A DNA stretch of 64,000 nucleotides from Manduca sexta (Eukaryota; Arthropoda; Insecta; Lepidoptera; Sphingidae), in contig NC_051134.1 in NCBI RefSeq assembly GCF_014839805.1, positions 5,301,170 through 5,365,169 on the forward strand, in the 5' to 3' direction. Below the pieces are notes generated by a model. It saw nothing but the letters and a program-made list of their open reading frames with translations. It did no database searches and had not been told where the DNA came from. This document shows, in pieces, positions 24,306-36,190 of the stretch (position 1 is the stretch's first letter; every line of letters starts with the position of its first letter). The translations under genes were made by a program, and so were the position numbers.

Positions 24306-24949
24306 TATACGAATGAAGATACGTTTATCCACTATTGGTATGGAGGGAAATGGACAATTATTGTTTCGAACTCCTTGTCTATATCTTTACATAATTAATT
24401 TCGAGATAAAATAAAAAGAATTGTGAATGAATTCTTAATTTTCTTTTTATTGAATTTAATCAGTTTTTTATACGACTCTTGAGATACATTAGGAATTAGA
24501 ACTAACAGTAATTACTTTTTATATAACCTTCTTAGTTAAATCCAGATCTAACTAGACACACATGGCGGCTGTAATTTTATTAAGTTTAACACAAATCTTT
24601 TACTCCACTATAGAACTGAAAGCAAAGTTGCTAAAAGATCGGTTAATTTTATAATATTATTTCTCGCCAATTAGTTGATAGTGTATATATTATTTTGCCA
24701 CACCATAATACCATGATTGTAACAATTAATTTATAATTAAATTCCACTACAAATCTATTTACGTATCCATACGCCGATAATGGTAAATAATGATCCAACT
24801 AAGTGAAACAAGCCCTGTAACACGCTAAGAGCGGCCTGATCTAATCACCTAGGTTTATTAGCCTAAGTAGTTGTACCATTGTCTCACTTCTCACTTCTTT
24901 GCAGATGCAGTGAGAATCAGTAACGTAGACAATAAGAGCAGCTTTCGGA

Positions 24950-25029
24950 ATGAATTCTACTGAGACAAGTTTGGACGTGAACAGATCCACACCTATTTAC
25001 ACCATTGGCACAAGCTTTATAACACAATG
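24950..25029 (+). CDS. mAChR-B: Muscarinic receptor mAChR-B, first coding exon
   Basis: This short exon starts the receptor. Its full extent is 24905-25029, preceded by a pyrimidine-rich acceptor ending TTTGCAG and followed by the donor GTATGT. The ATG at 24950 opens 26 codons plus two bases of codon 27. An in-frame TAG lies seven codons upstream inside the same exon, which fixes the start. The encoded piece begins MNSTETSLDVNRS and carries two N-glycosylation sequons (NST, NRS), as expected for an extracellular GPCR N-terminus; there is no obvious signal peptide. The exon ends in TG and exon 36191 begins with G, so a tryptophan codon forms and the frame continues. A two-codon upstream ORF (ATG CAG TGA) opens the exon. 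Phase match and splice signals are seen directly; membership of this gene is inferred, since N-termini are poorly conserved. Confidence 0.77.
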
Positions 25030-25112
25030 GTATGTATTATTTATAGCATTAATTTGTGTGGGTCATGATATACTTTAAAGTATGTAGAAAGGATTTTGTT
25101 AAGATTTCAATT

Positions 25113-25272
25113 GCGAAGGGTCGGTATAACCCGATTACTATCGGCTTCACTTTCGCAATTTATGAAAAAATGAATTATGATTAGAACAATTTGTAGAATT
25201 TATTTATGCATATTAGTTGTTATTCATCGTGTCGAGTTCCGTTTCGTAAAATTTCAGCCTTCGCAACGTTAG
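25113..25272 (+). mobile_element. Family F copy in the first coding intron
   Basis: gcgaagggtcggtataaccc, tatttatgcatattagttgt and aaaatttcagccttcgcaac match the family F core. Ends are decayed. Confidence 0.6.
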
Positions 25273-25744
25273 GTTTTCTCTTTTATGATAAAGCCATATA
25301 TTGAAGATTCGGTCAATGTTAGAAAAATCTAGATCCTGTTGTACTTTGAAAGACAAAGTTATGCTATTTAGACAGACTTTCTATACCTACCCAATATTTA
25401 TATTAGTTGTTCTATAATATAATATCAATTTAAACACAAAATTGCCCAATTATGGCGATCAAATCATAATTAGAAACAATAGAAACGTTGCGTGGTTTGT
25501 TGACCGTGACTTTGTAACGAAAACTAAAATGTAATAACCACGTAATGTTATGTTTGCGTTAAATCAGGGGCCGATTCTGTTTATGGGGTAAATAATTGAA
25601 ACCTTTAAATTTTATGCAACTTTTGGTCAAGCGCAGAACTTTTTTTTGATGTTTTTAATATTTTTTGTATGCAATAAAGCCCTATGTCACATTTTTTAGC
25701 CCAAAAAATTTTATTCAATGAATAAATGATATTATATATATCAC

Positions 25745-26045
25745 TACATAGTATAAAACAAAGTCGCTTTTTCTGTCCCTATGTCCCTTAGCATGCTTAA
25801 ATCTTTAAAACTACGCAACGGATTTTGATGCGGTTTTTAATAGATAGAGTGATTCAAGAGGAAGGTTTATATGTATAATAACATCCATTAAATAGTGGAG
25901 AAATACTGTTATTTTGTTATGTTATACCCGTGCGAAGCCAGAGCGGGCCGCTATGTTTTTATATACAACGTTCACAGTTTTTCTGTAGTGTATTTAGTAT
26001 CAGAATTGCACCCGTGCGAAGCCGGGGCGGGTCGCTAGTATAATA
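25745..26045 (+). repeat. RTE-like retrotransposon 3' tail
   Basis: Contains ctacgcaacggattttgatg and two copies of acccgtgcgaagccagagcg-type sequence followed by ctagtat. It resembles 3' regions of lepidopteran RTE-type LINEs or their SINEs, by memory. Confidence 0.55.
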
Positions 26046-26104
26046 TATACTTTCGGTATGCTCAGAAAATGATTTGTTAATGACATTAAAATTTTATAAG
26101 TTAC

Positions 26105-26275
26105 TAGGTGTTGCTTACGGCTCCGGCCGCATGAAAAAGTTTTGTCGGAATAAAAAGCAGCACTCAGGAGTAATGTAGCTTCCTATTAGGGACTCTTTAT
26201 ATTGGTTTAGTAGTTCCTGAGACTATTGCGTTCAAACAAACAAACAAACTCTTCAGCTTTATAAATAGGTTATTT
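26105..26275 (-). repeat. Retrotransposon 3'-tail remnant
   Basis: Minus-strand match to the group with aaactcttcagctttataaa and ttcctattagggactcttta; related to 28185 and 60625. Confidence 0.5.
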
Positions 26276-26801
26276 GCTTGTTGTACTTTGTTTTATCATA
26301 TTCCATGCGTCATATAATTTATACATAGAATATTAAATTAATCATATTGTAAAAGGTGAAGCCAATAACTATCATAATTATTTGCAGCTTTCATTCTTAA
26401 CATTGACTTGACCCCAGTATAACACTAAATCCGTCCCCAAAAAATCTTTCGTGATTTCAAATCTCCGACAGGCTGGCAGAAACCCTACAATATAATTGTA
26501 CAAGCTCGCGTGTTTAATAAAACACGAGGCAAGACCTTTAACGTTATAAAAAAATCATAAGGTGCCAGAAAACAGATCGGTAGAATATTAAATGTATAAC
26601 AATAAAAACGGAATCTTATGAAGGTTGGAAAACAACTTACGAGGGATATTTTACTTCAACATCCAGGGATTTATTATTTTTAAAGTACAATATTCGTTTA
26701 CTGCTTACTTGATGGTGTACCATAAGAATTGTCTCTTGATGAACTACATTTTTGTTATAGTAACAAACCAGTAGTAAAATGTTGTTGATTCAAGTAATTT
26801 A

Positions 26802-26939
26802 CAGTTGTGAAGGGTGAAATTTTGCGTTAGAGAATCCGACAAAACAATAGATTCTTATATGCATAAATGCGGTCTGCAAATCATTCTGATAATAAATTCT
26901 ACATAAAAGGAAGCCGACAGGAATCTGGTTTTGCCACTG
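26802..26939 (-). mobile_element. Family F copy
   Basis: Ends CAGTTGTG and GCCACTG, core atgcggtctgcaaatcattc. No clear target duplication remains. Confidence 0.65.
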
Positions 26940-28184
26940 GTTTAACGTTTTGTGGCTAAACGTGAAATAAATTATTTATAAATAAAAATTAACTATATAC
27001 GACGGAATGAACCAAAATATAATGTTCCAACTATGTTTATGTTAGAATAACTTATATTTTTAACGTCTAATAAAAGTCAAACCATCATTTCAGAAAATCC
27101 TATGTCTATTTATAAACACAAGCTGATGCAACATAACCTCTAATACCGTGAATATAAAGGTCTTTTTTGTTTAAATAGGTGTATTTATCCTATGAAGCCG
27201 ATAAAAATATTAACATACATTTTTAAAATTCATATAAATCCAAGGTCAGTAGATTGGCTTGCCATAGAGGAGCCCCATATCAAAAAAATTTAGGGCCCTC
27301 CAGGGCAGTGCGAATATTTGGGAGCCTGCTTAGTTTAATGTAGGTATGGGCCAATAGGGGCCACTAAAGTTCGGGGGCCCTATATCATTGATACGGCTGA
27401 TATGGCGGTACCTACGCCCTTGAAGAAGGTACAACAGTAACTTTATAATTCATTTACGACTTTATGACGCCGTACTGTCCCTGCATTACACATTCGAGAA
27501 ACAAAACACTTGAAATGGTACGTGAGAGTCTTCATTATGGACCTTTTTTAAGAATATTTTGTTCACGGTAGGTTTCTAAGTTAGGTTGAAGAAGGTACGT
27601 TCGAAAGTGGAATAAAAAATTTTATGCAACACTTCTCTACGTTGTATTTATTTATTTAAAATCTTTATTGTACATCAAATCGTATAGAAAGGTAAATATA
27701 CAACAGAGATAATGAACAAACAGGAAGTACAAATGGCGGTCTCATTGATATAGGTGATTTCTTCCAGAAAACCTTTGGATGATTTTAAAATAACTAGGAA
27801 CGAAACGAGCGGGCGGTCAATATTAAGTAATAAAATGGATTGGAAATATGATGTACTAAAGTATTAAAACATAAAATATAAAACAAATTAGGATAAAATA
27901 ACTAATAATATATAACAAAAAAAAATACGTTTTAATTCATTTTTGTTTTAATAAGCGCAAGGTGAAACCATATTATTATTAACTAGTTGAACCGACAGAC
28001 GTAGTCCCGTCTTAACAATGAATTTGCAGCTCGCATTCTGTCAATCGCTAACAGTTATTTCAAAGAATTGACAGTTATATAAAATTAATATTTTCGTAAA
28101 ATTTTCAAATTTTCCGCGCAATTTTTTCTTTCATAAGAATCTTCTCCTGACAATAACAAACACAACAAAAAAAAATAGTGAAAT

Positions 28185-28452
28185 CGGTCCACCCGTTCAC
28201 GTGTGATGCAATAACCAAGGGAAATAGAGATTCATTTTTATATATATAGATGATTTTATTTGATACTGGATTTTCGGCTGCATAAAAAAGTTTTTCAGGG
28301 ATAAAAAGTAGCCTATAATAATAACAGTCAGGAGTAAAGTAACTTCCTATTGGTGACAAAAATTAAATTCGCTTTAAAGATTACCACGTTCGTGGAATAG
28401 AAAAAACGGTTTCAAGATTAGTGCGTTGAAACAAACAAACACTTCAGCTTTA
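28185..28452 (-). repeat. Retrotransposon 3'-tail remnant
   Basis: ggtccacccgttcacgtgtg, atatatagatgatttt and aaacacttcagctttattag are typical of the minus-strand form of this tail group. Confidence 0.5.
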
Positions 28453-29309
28453 TTAGTATAGAATATACCGTTTATTTAAAACCTTTTTTATTATTTTTTA
28501 AAACATTTTATTAATTAAGTATAAACCAAATTTCGTATTATAAATAAATACTTGATTATAATTAAATTAACCAGAAACAACTCAAGTTCAGAACCAGAAA
28601 TCCCACTTACCAGAATAATTACAAAATCGTCACCAAAAGCCGTGTTTTGGTGAAAAATGGCCGCTACACCGGCTTGATTTTCCACTCAGTTGCCTTCCCT
28701 TTAACAGATTTTAAACGTCCATTTTGCGAGGATTTTTTGGCTTTGACCACAGCCTGGGTTTTTGTTTAAAAGTACGTCATTACCTATCTGCTTTAAAAAC
28801 GGTTAGTGAAAATACGGCCAAGTGTGGGTTGGATATACTTATTGAGGGTTCAGTATACTTGTTCTATGGATAGTTTGAAATTTGAACTTTGTGTTTTGCA
28901 GTTACTGGCTATTAAGAATAATATTACATTTATTAATTAATCCCTAACCGCCAGTAGTTTGGGTCTTGAGCTTCGCCATCACGAGCGTATTTCATTTTTA
29001 AGGTATGCGAATGTAAATAGAAAACATAAAGAAAAATATTATTGCATTTAAATTAATGCTTCAAATTATAATTGGCCAAATATATAGTAATACAACGAAA
29101 ATGACATTATATTTAGTATAAATAATTCTTACGCTTCTCCATAAAAATGTTTTGTTATACGTATTTGTTTGTTTTATACTTATATGTACATTGTAATAAA
29201 GTTTATTTTGCATTGCATTGTTGACCAATTGAAATTTATTTCTGTTTGAAGATTTTTAATTATTCTAAACTGGCATCCTTACATTTAGATATATTTTTTT
29301 TTATTTTAT

Positions 29310-29458
29310 AAGAATAATATGACCCCGGTTTGATATACTGTCCCACTGCTGGGCATGGGCCTCCTCTACTACTGAGACGGATTAGGTCTTAGTCCACTAC
29401 GCTGGCCTAGTGCGGATTGGCAGACTTCACACACCCTCAAAATTCCTATATATAATTT
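29310..29458 (-). mobile_element. SINE A, truncated copy
   Basis: Only the 3' half is present (gatatactgtcccactgctg to caaaattcctata). The tRNA-like head is missing, as in 5'-truncated retrocopies. Confidence 0.72.
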
Positions 29459-29684
29459 TACGGAACCCAAAAAATAGCTAAGTGCAAATAAATGTCGCGT
29501 CCACAAAATCTTATCGAGGCCCAGCAGAATTTAACATATTTTATATATTCAGGAGATTATACATGGTAATTTTATTCTTAGGTAGTCCTTAGTTTTATAG
29601 GACTCCGGATTTTATCGCAAATTATTCTATCGATGAAAGAGCTACGTAAATTTAAGGCCGGGCTTAAAATTGGTTGAAATAATA

Positions 29685-30006
29685 ACGTATAATAACATCA
29701 GCCCTGTATTATATACTGTCCCACTGTTGGGCACGGGTCTTCTCTACTACTGAGAGGAATTAGGCCTTAGTCCACCACGATGTCTTAGTACGGATTGGTA
29801 GACTTCACACACCTACGAAATTCCTATAGAGAATTTCTCAGTTATGCTGGTTTCCTCACGATGTTTTCCTTCACCGTTAAAGCAAGCGATAATTCGCAAA
29901 GAATACACACATAGTTTTAGAAAAGTCGGAAATTGTGCCCTTGGGATTTGAACCTGCGAACATTCGTCTCGGCAGTCCGTTCCACAACCAACTAGGCTAT
30001 CGCCGC
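29685..30006 (-). mobile_element. SINE A copy
   Basis: Full length on the minus strand, from catcagccctgtattatata to aggctatcgccgct, with box B (GGTTCAAATCCC in reverse complement). Confidence 0.82.
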
Positions 30007-30944
30007 TATATAGTATATCCTGGGGAGTAATCCTTGGCGATGACACCAAGCCATTGTCATTATAGCGTATGTGGCAGAGTAAATAACGCCTTTAGAATTT
30101 ATTGACTGGCATACATAGAAACCTCATTATATCATTGGAAATATTTACTATTATCAGAGGTACACTACATGAAATCTATAACGGTCACACCATTTTTTGT
30201 ACTTTTTCATCTTTATGGAAACTACTATGACAAATACAATATCAGACAAAAATAGGATAGTAAACAGTGCTTGAAGATAAGCCATATTTTTGTGAGTTAT
30301 GCAACACGATTAAACAAATTATGGATTCATTAATGTTTACCTGCTGGAATATCGTAAAGGATATGTTAAAAATATTGAACTACCTACGTGTAACTATATT
30401 CGCAAATAACCAAAGATTTGAATTGACTAGGTCCCGCCAAGGGTTTTACGTGAAACATGTTGTAAAACAAATCTACAGTTCATTGTCTAGTCTTCGACTC
30501 ATATACGCTGAAACCAAAAAATATAATACAGAGATGTTATTATTTGAGCATTAAAAACATAAAAAAAATATTTACACACCTTTGATTCATAAAAACCATA
30601 AACCTTACCTTACCGCTTCTCATCCGCAAAAACATTCAGCACTGAAATTGCCCAGGTTTATATGAAGTCATAAGAGGCCATAACTCTGAATTGGTCATTT
30701 TAGGGCATAGAGGATAATACATTTGAGGCAATCCTTAAACGCTTTGTGGAGTTTTATAGCGGCCCGTAATACCGTTTAGTGCCGGTTTTTTATCTCAACT
30801 ATTGTTATGAGGATTTTTTATCGGACACAGCAAAGTGAATTCTTTGTGCCTGTAAATAAGGTGGCATTAAGTATCGATTTGTGAAAAAAAAATTCTGTGC
30901 CATAGTCTAATATTTTTTATTAATTATTATTCGATTTTTGAATA

Positions 30945-31062
30945 TTTTGAATTTTTGACCTTCCTTTCATGCACCGACTATGATTATCTCTGCACCACCC
31001 TAAGGTTGTCTGGTTGAGAATGCCTATGGCATTAAGTCCGCTTGTAAACTTTTGTATCATCA
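30945..31062 (-). repeat. LINE 3'-tail fragment
   Basis: The words tgattatctctgcaccaccc and gagaatgcctatggcattaa recur, opposite in order and strand, at 57280-57340. I take it as a non-LTR element tail. Confidence 0.4.
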
Positions 31063-31064
31063 TC

Positions 31065-31250
31065 ATCACCAGCCCTGTAGTATGTACTGTCCCACTGTTG
31101 GGCACGGGCCTCCTCTACTACTGAAAGGTATTAGGCCTTAGTCCACCATGCTGGCCTAGAGCGGATTGGTAGACTTCACACACCCTCGAAATTCCTATAG
31201 AGAACTTCTCAGGTATACAGGTTTCCTCACGATGTTTTCCTTCACCGTTG
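31065..31250 (-). mobile_element. SINE A, truncated copy
   Basis: Runs from agccctgtagtatgtactgt to tccttcaccgttg and then breaks off before the tRNA-like head. Confidence 0.75.
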
Positions 31251-31379
31251 TACCTACCCATAATATACTTTTGTATATTAAGTGCTAAATAAATATTCCG
31301 GCCTAAAATTATTATCGGATTACAATTATTAGAACGCATAATGTGACAGGAGTCGTGAATGTGTGACGTGACAGCCGCG

Positions 31380-31612
31380 TATGAACTTCGCTCGGCAAAT
31401 ATTCACTTTTGTGTTCCGGTTTAAAAACATTGTAGCCAGTGTACAAGACTTAATATCTCACACCTTAGGATGGCGAGCGCAGTGGGATAATAAACAATAT
31501 TTTGAATTTTAATTCGGTGGATAGTGTTTCTACTGCTTATGGACGGTCACATCAGTTACCATCAGGCGAACGGCAAGCTCGTGTCTTCATTTAAAACAAT
31601 AAAAAAAAAACA
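31380..31612 (+). mobile_element. SINE D copy
   Basis: gtgttccggtttaaaaacat, tagccagtgtacaagactta, ggatggcgagcgcagtggga and catcaggcgaacggcaagct end in an A-run. The same blocks occur at 41222 and, reversed, at 49572. Confidence 0.75.
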
Positions 31613-31952
31613 AATAAAGAAGGTATTGCTCGATGCTCAGCCCATCTCAATGTCTAAGTACTATACACGTGTACAAAATCAGTGTGGGCATGTTTCAAAA
31701 TAGGTACTGACATTTATGGTACAGATTGTAAAGGTTAACTGGTCACCCGAGCATACGCGACCCTTCCGAGCAAGTGCCGGCCCCCTTGACCTTTTGGGTC
31801 ATTTGTAAATCTTTACTCGCCCTTATCAAACTGACAAGACATAAAATATTTCAGTAGGTAGTGCAGAACAGTATTCACAGAAGATATTGATTGGTGGCAC
31901 TATATTTGTATCTGCCCGGATAACACCGAACACAAGGTAAAACCCGCCATAA

Positions 31953-32230
31953 AATTAAATAAAATGCTTTATTCATTAGGCGAACACAGATGTGCTCATG
32001 ATAAGTCATAGAATAATTAATTATTACTCCAATTAATCTATTATATAACTACAGACTTTTATATTGGACATAAAATAAATTAAAGTGTACAAAGTAAACA
32101 AAAAAGCCAGCTCGGGCTAGCAGGAAAAAAGAAATAAAAAAGACGTATTTAATCTTAATGAAGATTAAAGGAAGAACGCGTTGCGATCCTCACCGGTGAG
32201 GACGAAAGAGGCCACTAGTAAACGATAATA
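31953..32230. mobile_element. Unclassified insert in repeat C
   Basis: Starts aaattaaataaaatgcttta with tcattaggcgaacacagatg, a phrase I associate with lepidopteran LINE or SINE 3' tails on the minus strand. The right part includes ctcaccggtgaggacgaaag. No clear target duplication. Confidence 0.45.
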
Positions 32231-32285
32231 GCCTACGTAAGTATGTTGCATTCTGGAATCAACCTATGTAACCCGGCTTTAAACA

Positions 32286-32547
32286 TACATAACATAACAT
32301 CACGCATTTTATCCCCGAAGGGGTATGCAGAGGCGCAACCATGGCACCCACTTTTCGCCAAGTATGTTCCGTCCCATGATGTGATAGGGGGCGAGCCTAT
32401 CGCCATATCGGGCACAAATTCCAGACTCCGGGCTGATACTGAGCAGAAAAACCCAAATATCACTTTGCCCGACCCGGGATTCGAACCCAGGACCTCAGAA
32501 CGCTATTGTACCGGACATGCAATACAACTACGCCACTGAGGCAGTCT
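32286..32547 (-). mobile_element. SINE B, full copy with 11 bp target duplication
   Basis: Flanked by GGCTTTAAACA at 32275-32285 and 32548-32558, inside repeat C. The body is nearly identical to copies at 2843 and 62608. Box B-type tRNA head on the minus strand. Confidence 0.87.
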
Positions 32548-32879
32548 GGCTTTAAACAGGCCAGCATAATTGTGTCGACTAGCGATGAAAATCAGCTCTC
32601 GTCAGTAAACACTATCTGGACTACTCAGCTTACCATCAAGTGCAATGGAGTCGCTTCGTCGAACTTATATGAGAAGGGAGTTTTTTTTTATTATACCATG
32701 ATATTGATTCTTTCTATTTGACGGTACTGTTTCCGATTAAGTATTATTGCCACTGTAATTATCAATTCGGGGGAGAGTGGCTTGGTTGTGTTGGTTTCAC
32801 CAGTTTTATAAATAAACCAACATCCTCATGTGATAGTAGCGATAATACATTTTTTTCGAGCGAAAAAAAAGGAGTTAAG

Positions 32880-33152
32880 GTGACGAGATCAGCGCAGTTC
32901 CTCGCAATACTTTATCCTATTCGTCAACATTCGGAGCTACATTTTACTCCCAATATCAAAAAACGAAGAAAGGATTTAGTATGTCAATCAGACACCTGTA
33001 GAACTGCTTTATCCAGTCAACATTTTTATTTTATTGGACCCCGATTATATAACAAAGCAAACAAGTTTCTTAACTTATATTCCCTTACTTTACGTGAATG
33101 TAAATCTGTAACAACAAAATGGCTGTTAACCCTTTCATATGAGGATACATAA
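32880..33152 (+). pseudogene. C-terminal fragment of a non-LTR retrotransposon reverse transcriptase protein
   Basis: A plus-strand frame ending at the TAA of 33150 carries FIGPRLYNKANKFLNLYSLT followed by a KWLL-type ending. This matches the usual C-terminus of Jockey- or CR1-like ORF2 proteins (GPK-YN-LP...FK..LK.WLL). Conserved prolines and the FK are lost, so it is decayed. The frame is open further upstream to 32718 but without recognisable domains. The hexamer array starts 30 bases after its stop. Confidence 0.45.
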
Positions 33153-33182
33153 TCATTCATAAAAATAGGAAAACAGGCACAG

Positions 33183-33554
33183 GCACACGCACACGCACAC
33201 GCACACGCACACGCACACGCACACGCACACGCACACGCACACGCACACGCACACGCACACGCACACGCACACGCACACGCACACGCACACGCACACGCAC
33301 ACGCACACGCACACGCACACGCACACGCACACGCACACGCACACGCACACGCACACGCACACGCACACGCACACGCACACGCACACGCACACGCACACGC
33401 ACACGCACACGCACACGCACACGCACACGCACACGCACACGCACACGCACACGCACACGCACACGCACACGCACACGCACACGCACACGCACACGCACAC
33501 GCACACGCACACGCACACGCACACGCACACGCACACGCACACGCACACGCACAC
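33183..33554. repeat. Perfect hexanucleotide array (GCACAC), 62 units
   Basis: 372 bases repeat with period 6 and no visible interruption. Every base alternates purine and pyrimidine. Minus-strand reading frames through it (Cys-Val, Arg-Val and Ala-Cys repeats) are artefacts of the repeat. Confidence 0.98.
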
Positions 33555-33668
33555 ATACATTTTTAGTTTGTTTTGATTTAAGTACCTATAGAAAGCTTTA
33601 CCAAGTACCCAACTAATGCAGATATTTTCGAACATTGTATTTAAAAAAAAAACTGTATTATTTATTCC

Positions 33669-33712
33669 AAATAAAGATTTCTTATTCTTAAATAAAGATT
33701 TCTTATTCTATT
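33669..33712 (+). repeat. Short tandem repeat, period about 22
   Basis: aaataaagatttcttattct occurs twice in succession. It looks like a duplicated retroelement tail. Confidence 0.6.
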
Positions 33713-34170
33713 AATATTATAAATGCGAAATTTTGAGAGGATGGATGTATGTTTGTTCCTCTTTACAAAAAAACTACTGAACGGATTTGGATGAAACTTT
33801 ACAGTTATATTGGTTATACATCAGAATAACACATAGACTACAATTTATAGTGATTTTGTTTAATTTCGTCATAATATAACGATACATATCAAGTAAGTCG
33901 AAAAAAAATATCCCGGAAAACTCCTTCACTCGGTTGAAGCCGCGAACAAAAGCTAGTAATATTATAAAACATGGTCGCCTTTTCTGTCTGTCTGTACGTT
34001 ATCGATGCTCTCAAAATCTACTGAACGGATTTTTATGAAATTCGGTATGGAGATAGTTTAAGACCATAGGAAGTTAATGGGATGCTTTCTATCCCGGGAA
34101 AATATATAGCGGGTCTTTAATCCCGCAAAACTTCTTTACCCAGGCGAAGCTGCGACCAAAAACTACTTTA
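33712..34170 (+). repeat. Two adjacent retrotransposon 3' tails
   Basis: One ends near 33958 (gttgaagccgcgaacaaaag then ctagta). A second starts at once and ends with ggcgaagctgcgaccaaaaa. Both carry ctgaacggattt and tatcccgg words. The pair resembles a head-to-tail arrangement. Confidence 0.6.
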
Positions 34171-36190
34171 TAATTCAAAATTTACTTAGTTTAACTACTT
34201 TAGTAATCGTGAAGTTTATCATCAAACTAGTTCATTTCATTCAATTGTATAAAATATTACTATAATCAATATGAAGTGACGGTTCAATGGAGGAACTGTC
34301 GAGTCATTGCAGCAGTGTTTAATGATGGGTTGTTTACCGCCTCATTGACCCAGTGCGAATAGTTTTTATAGCAGAACGAAAACAAAAAGATCACATATTA
34401 AATGATCTTCATAGCCCAAGAACCCTTACGTCGCGTTTTATAAAATTGTATAATAGCCAGAAAAACTTACGTACAGAATCACGTGGTAGAGGATTATTTT
34501 CAGGTACAATACTGAATTTGCAAATAAAATGCAAATTTGCCTGCTATTTTAAAGCAATTAGTACGTTATCACATAGGACGGATGTAAGCTCAGCGGACTC
34601 TCATCTTTAAACTAACACCTTCGGAAGGAATAGTGTAACCTTACGTATACATATAATACACTATGTTGTATTATTTTATCTGTAATTATTTTTGTAGGCT
34701 GAACACTAAAACTGTTATAAAAGTAGTTATAAGGTCGTAAAGAATACAAGTTTTAAAATCATCAGAAAATTAAAGAGACAGCTTCTGGTTCGAGTAGTGA
34801 ATGAGATTTACGGAGATCCAAAATATCGTCCTCCCTTGGTGGGGAAAAAAAAGTATGGAGATTAGTTCGTTGCTCAATAATAGGATTATTAATGTGCGAC
34901 GAAAATCTAACGCTTTTAGTTGAAATTAAGACTATATTATAAAGACTACACAGTGCAAAATGGTGTGTCATAAAAACAATTTCTTTTTACGACCTAAGCG
35001 TTTCAAAAAGTACTTCGATCGATTTTTTATTCCTGATTTTTACTCGATATTAGAATGCAATCAGTTCTGATGCTGGGTAATCACCTCCTCCCATTAAAAC
35101 CCACCATATCAGAAAAAATATTGGAATTTCGCCTACTTCTACGGAAAAGATTGTGAGTTAAGAGCATGGCTATTTTTGCGACCTCCAGAAAAGATTGTCT
35201 ATGATATTATTTATCTGAAAATATTTTTAAAGTAATTATACGGATCACAGCATCGTAAGCAAGGCTTTGAAACTACAGAAAACAGCCTTTAATAGTTCAA
35301 AACTCGTTACGAAATGGCTCCTGGTAGACACTTGCAAGACAAAGTTTATACTTTATTTCTACTGAGTTAGAGCATGTTTTAAGTTTTAAATACGATTTCG
35401 TAAATTTTAATGAAGTCATCAAAGCAAATAAACACATTTTCATACCTTCACCTAATCGAAAATTCGATTCGTCTAAAAAACTGACAGCCTACGTTATAAA
35501 ACATTGTTCCCCAACTTCCAAAACAAATAATCTGACAATGATTGATGGCATTTGATCACAAGGCGGGCTAACTTTCCACTACATAATTAGATCAAATTTT
35601 CTTCGGCCCAAATGAAATATTGCGACCGTGAAGTTCTAAATACGAGCGTAGTCGTCGAGGCGTAGCATTCGCGTAGCTGATGACGTAAACTACGGCGCTA
35701 CGCTGTAGCACATCTACGGTGCAATATGCATTTACCAGATATTTCTCGAAGTCCCCGTAATATGGCAATATTGCCAATCTATCGGCTGACATGTTGGAAA
35801 TTTTCAATTTTATACATCCCCAAGGCTGTCGGAAATGGACTGTTGATTTTATAAGCCGCATGTCACTAAACACTCGTCAGTGTTTTGCAAACTGTTTGAA
35901 CGCAGTGTCATGGGACCATGTTTTGATTGGTAATTCTAATAAATATTGAACTTGATAATTTTGCGAAAAAAAAATATTCTGTTTAGCGTATTTATTGAAC
36001 AAAACTATTCATGGAACGAGCCAAGACATTGTTAAACATAGTTATTTTAATGTAGAACATTTTATTACGTACTAATTATTAAGAATCCATGTGTTATATT
36101 TTTATATGTTTATCTAGGCCTAAAATATTTTATTTTATTATGCGGTATAATATCTCTTCGTATTTATATAAAAAAAGTTTTATTTACCAG

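Larger units (their letters stand above)
31905..32690 (+). mobile_element. Repeat C copy carrying two inserts
   Basis: Repeat C pieces are 31905-31952, about 32231-32274 and 32559-32690. The first gap holds an unassigned insert of about 278 bases, the second a SINE B copy. Word order across the pieces matches the copy at 13796. Confidence 0.75.
25030..36190 (+). other. Receptor intron between first and second coding exons
   Basis: This is an intron of about 11.2 kb with GTATGT donor and CCAG acceptor. It holds family F copies (25113-25272, 26802-26939), retrotransposon 3' tails (25745-26045, 26105-26275, 28185-28452, 33712-34170), SINE A copies, the nested repeat block 31905-32690, a LINE fragment and the hexamer array 33183-33554. 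I see no conserved exon in the parts not listed separately (27.0-28.1, 28.5-29.3, 30.1-30.9 and 34.2-36.1 kb). Confidence 0.75.

Noticed and set aside
30267..30554. 95-codon plus-strand frame
   Set aside because: No homology that I recognise, weak start, AT-rich intronic context.
33183..33554. Telomeric or centromeric repeat
   Set aside because: Insect telomere repeat is TTAGG; this is an intronic hexamer microsatellite of 372 bases.
33026..33635. Long minus-strand frames encoding Ala-Cys, Cys-Val or Arg-Val repeats
   Set aside because: They arise because a perfect 6-base repeat has no stop in any of three frames; nothing outside the repeat resembles a protein.
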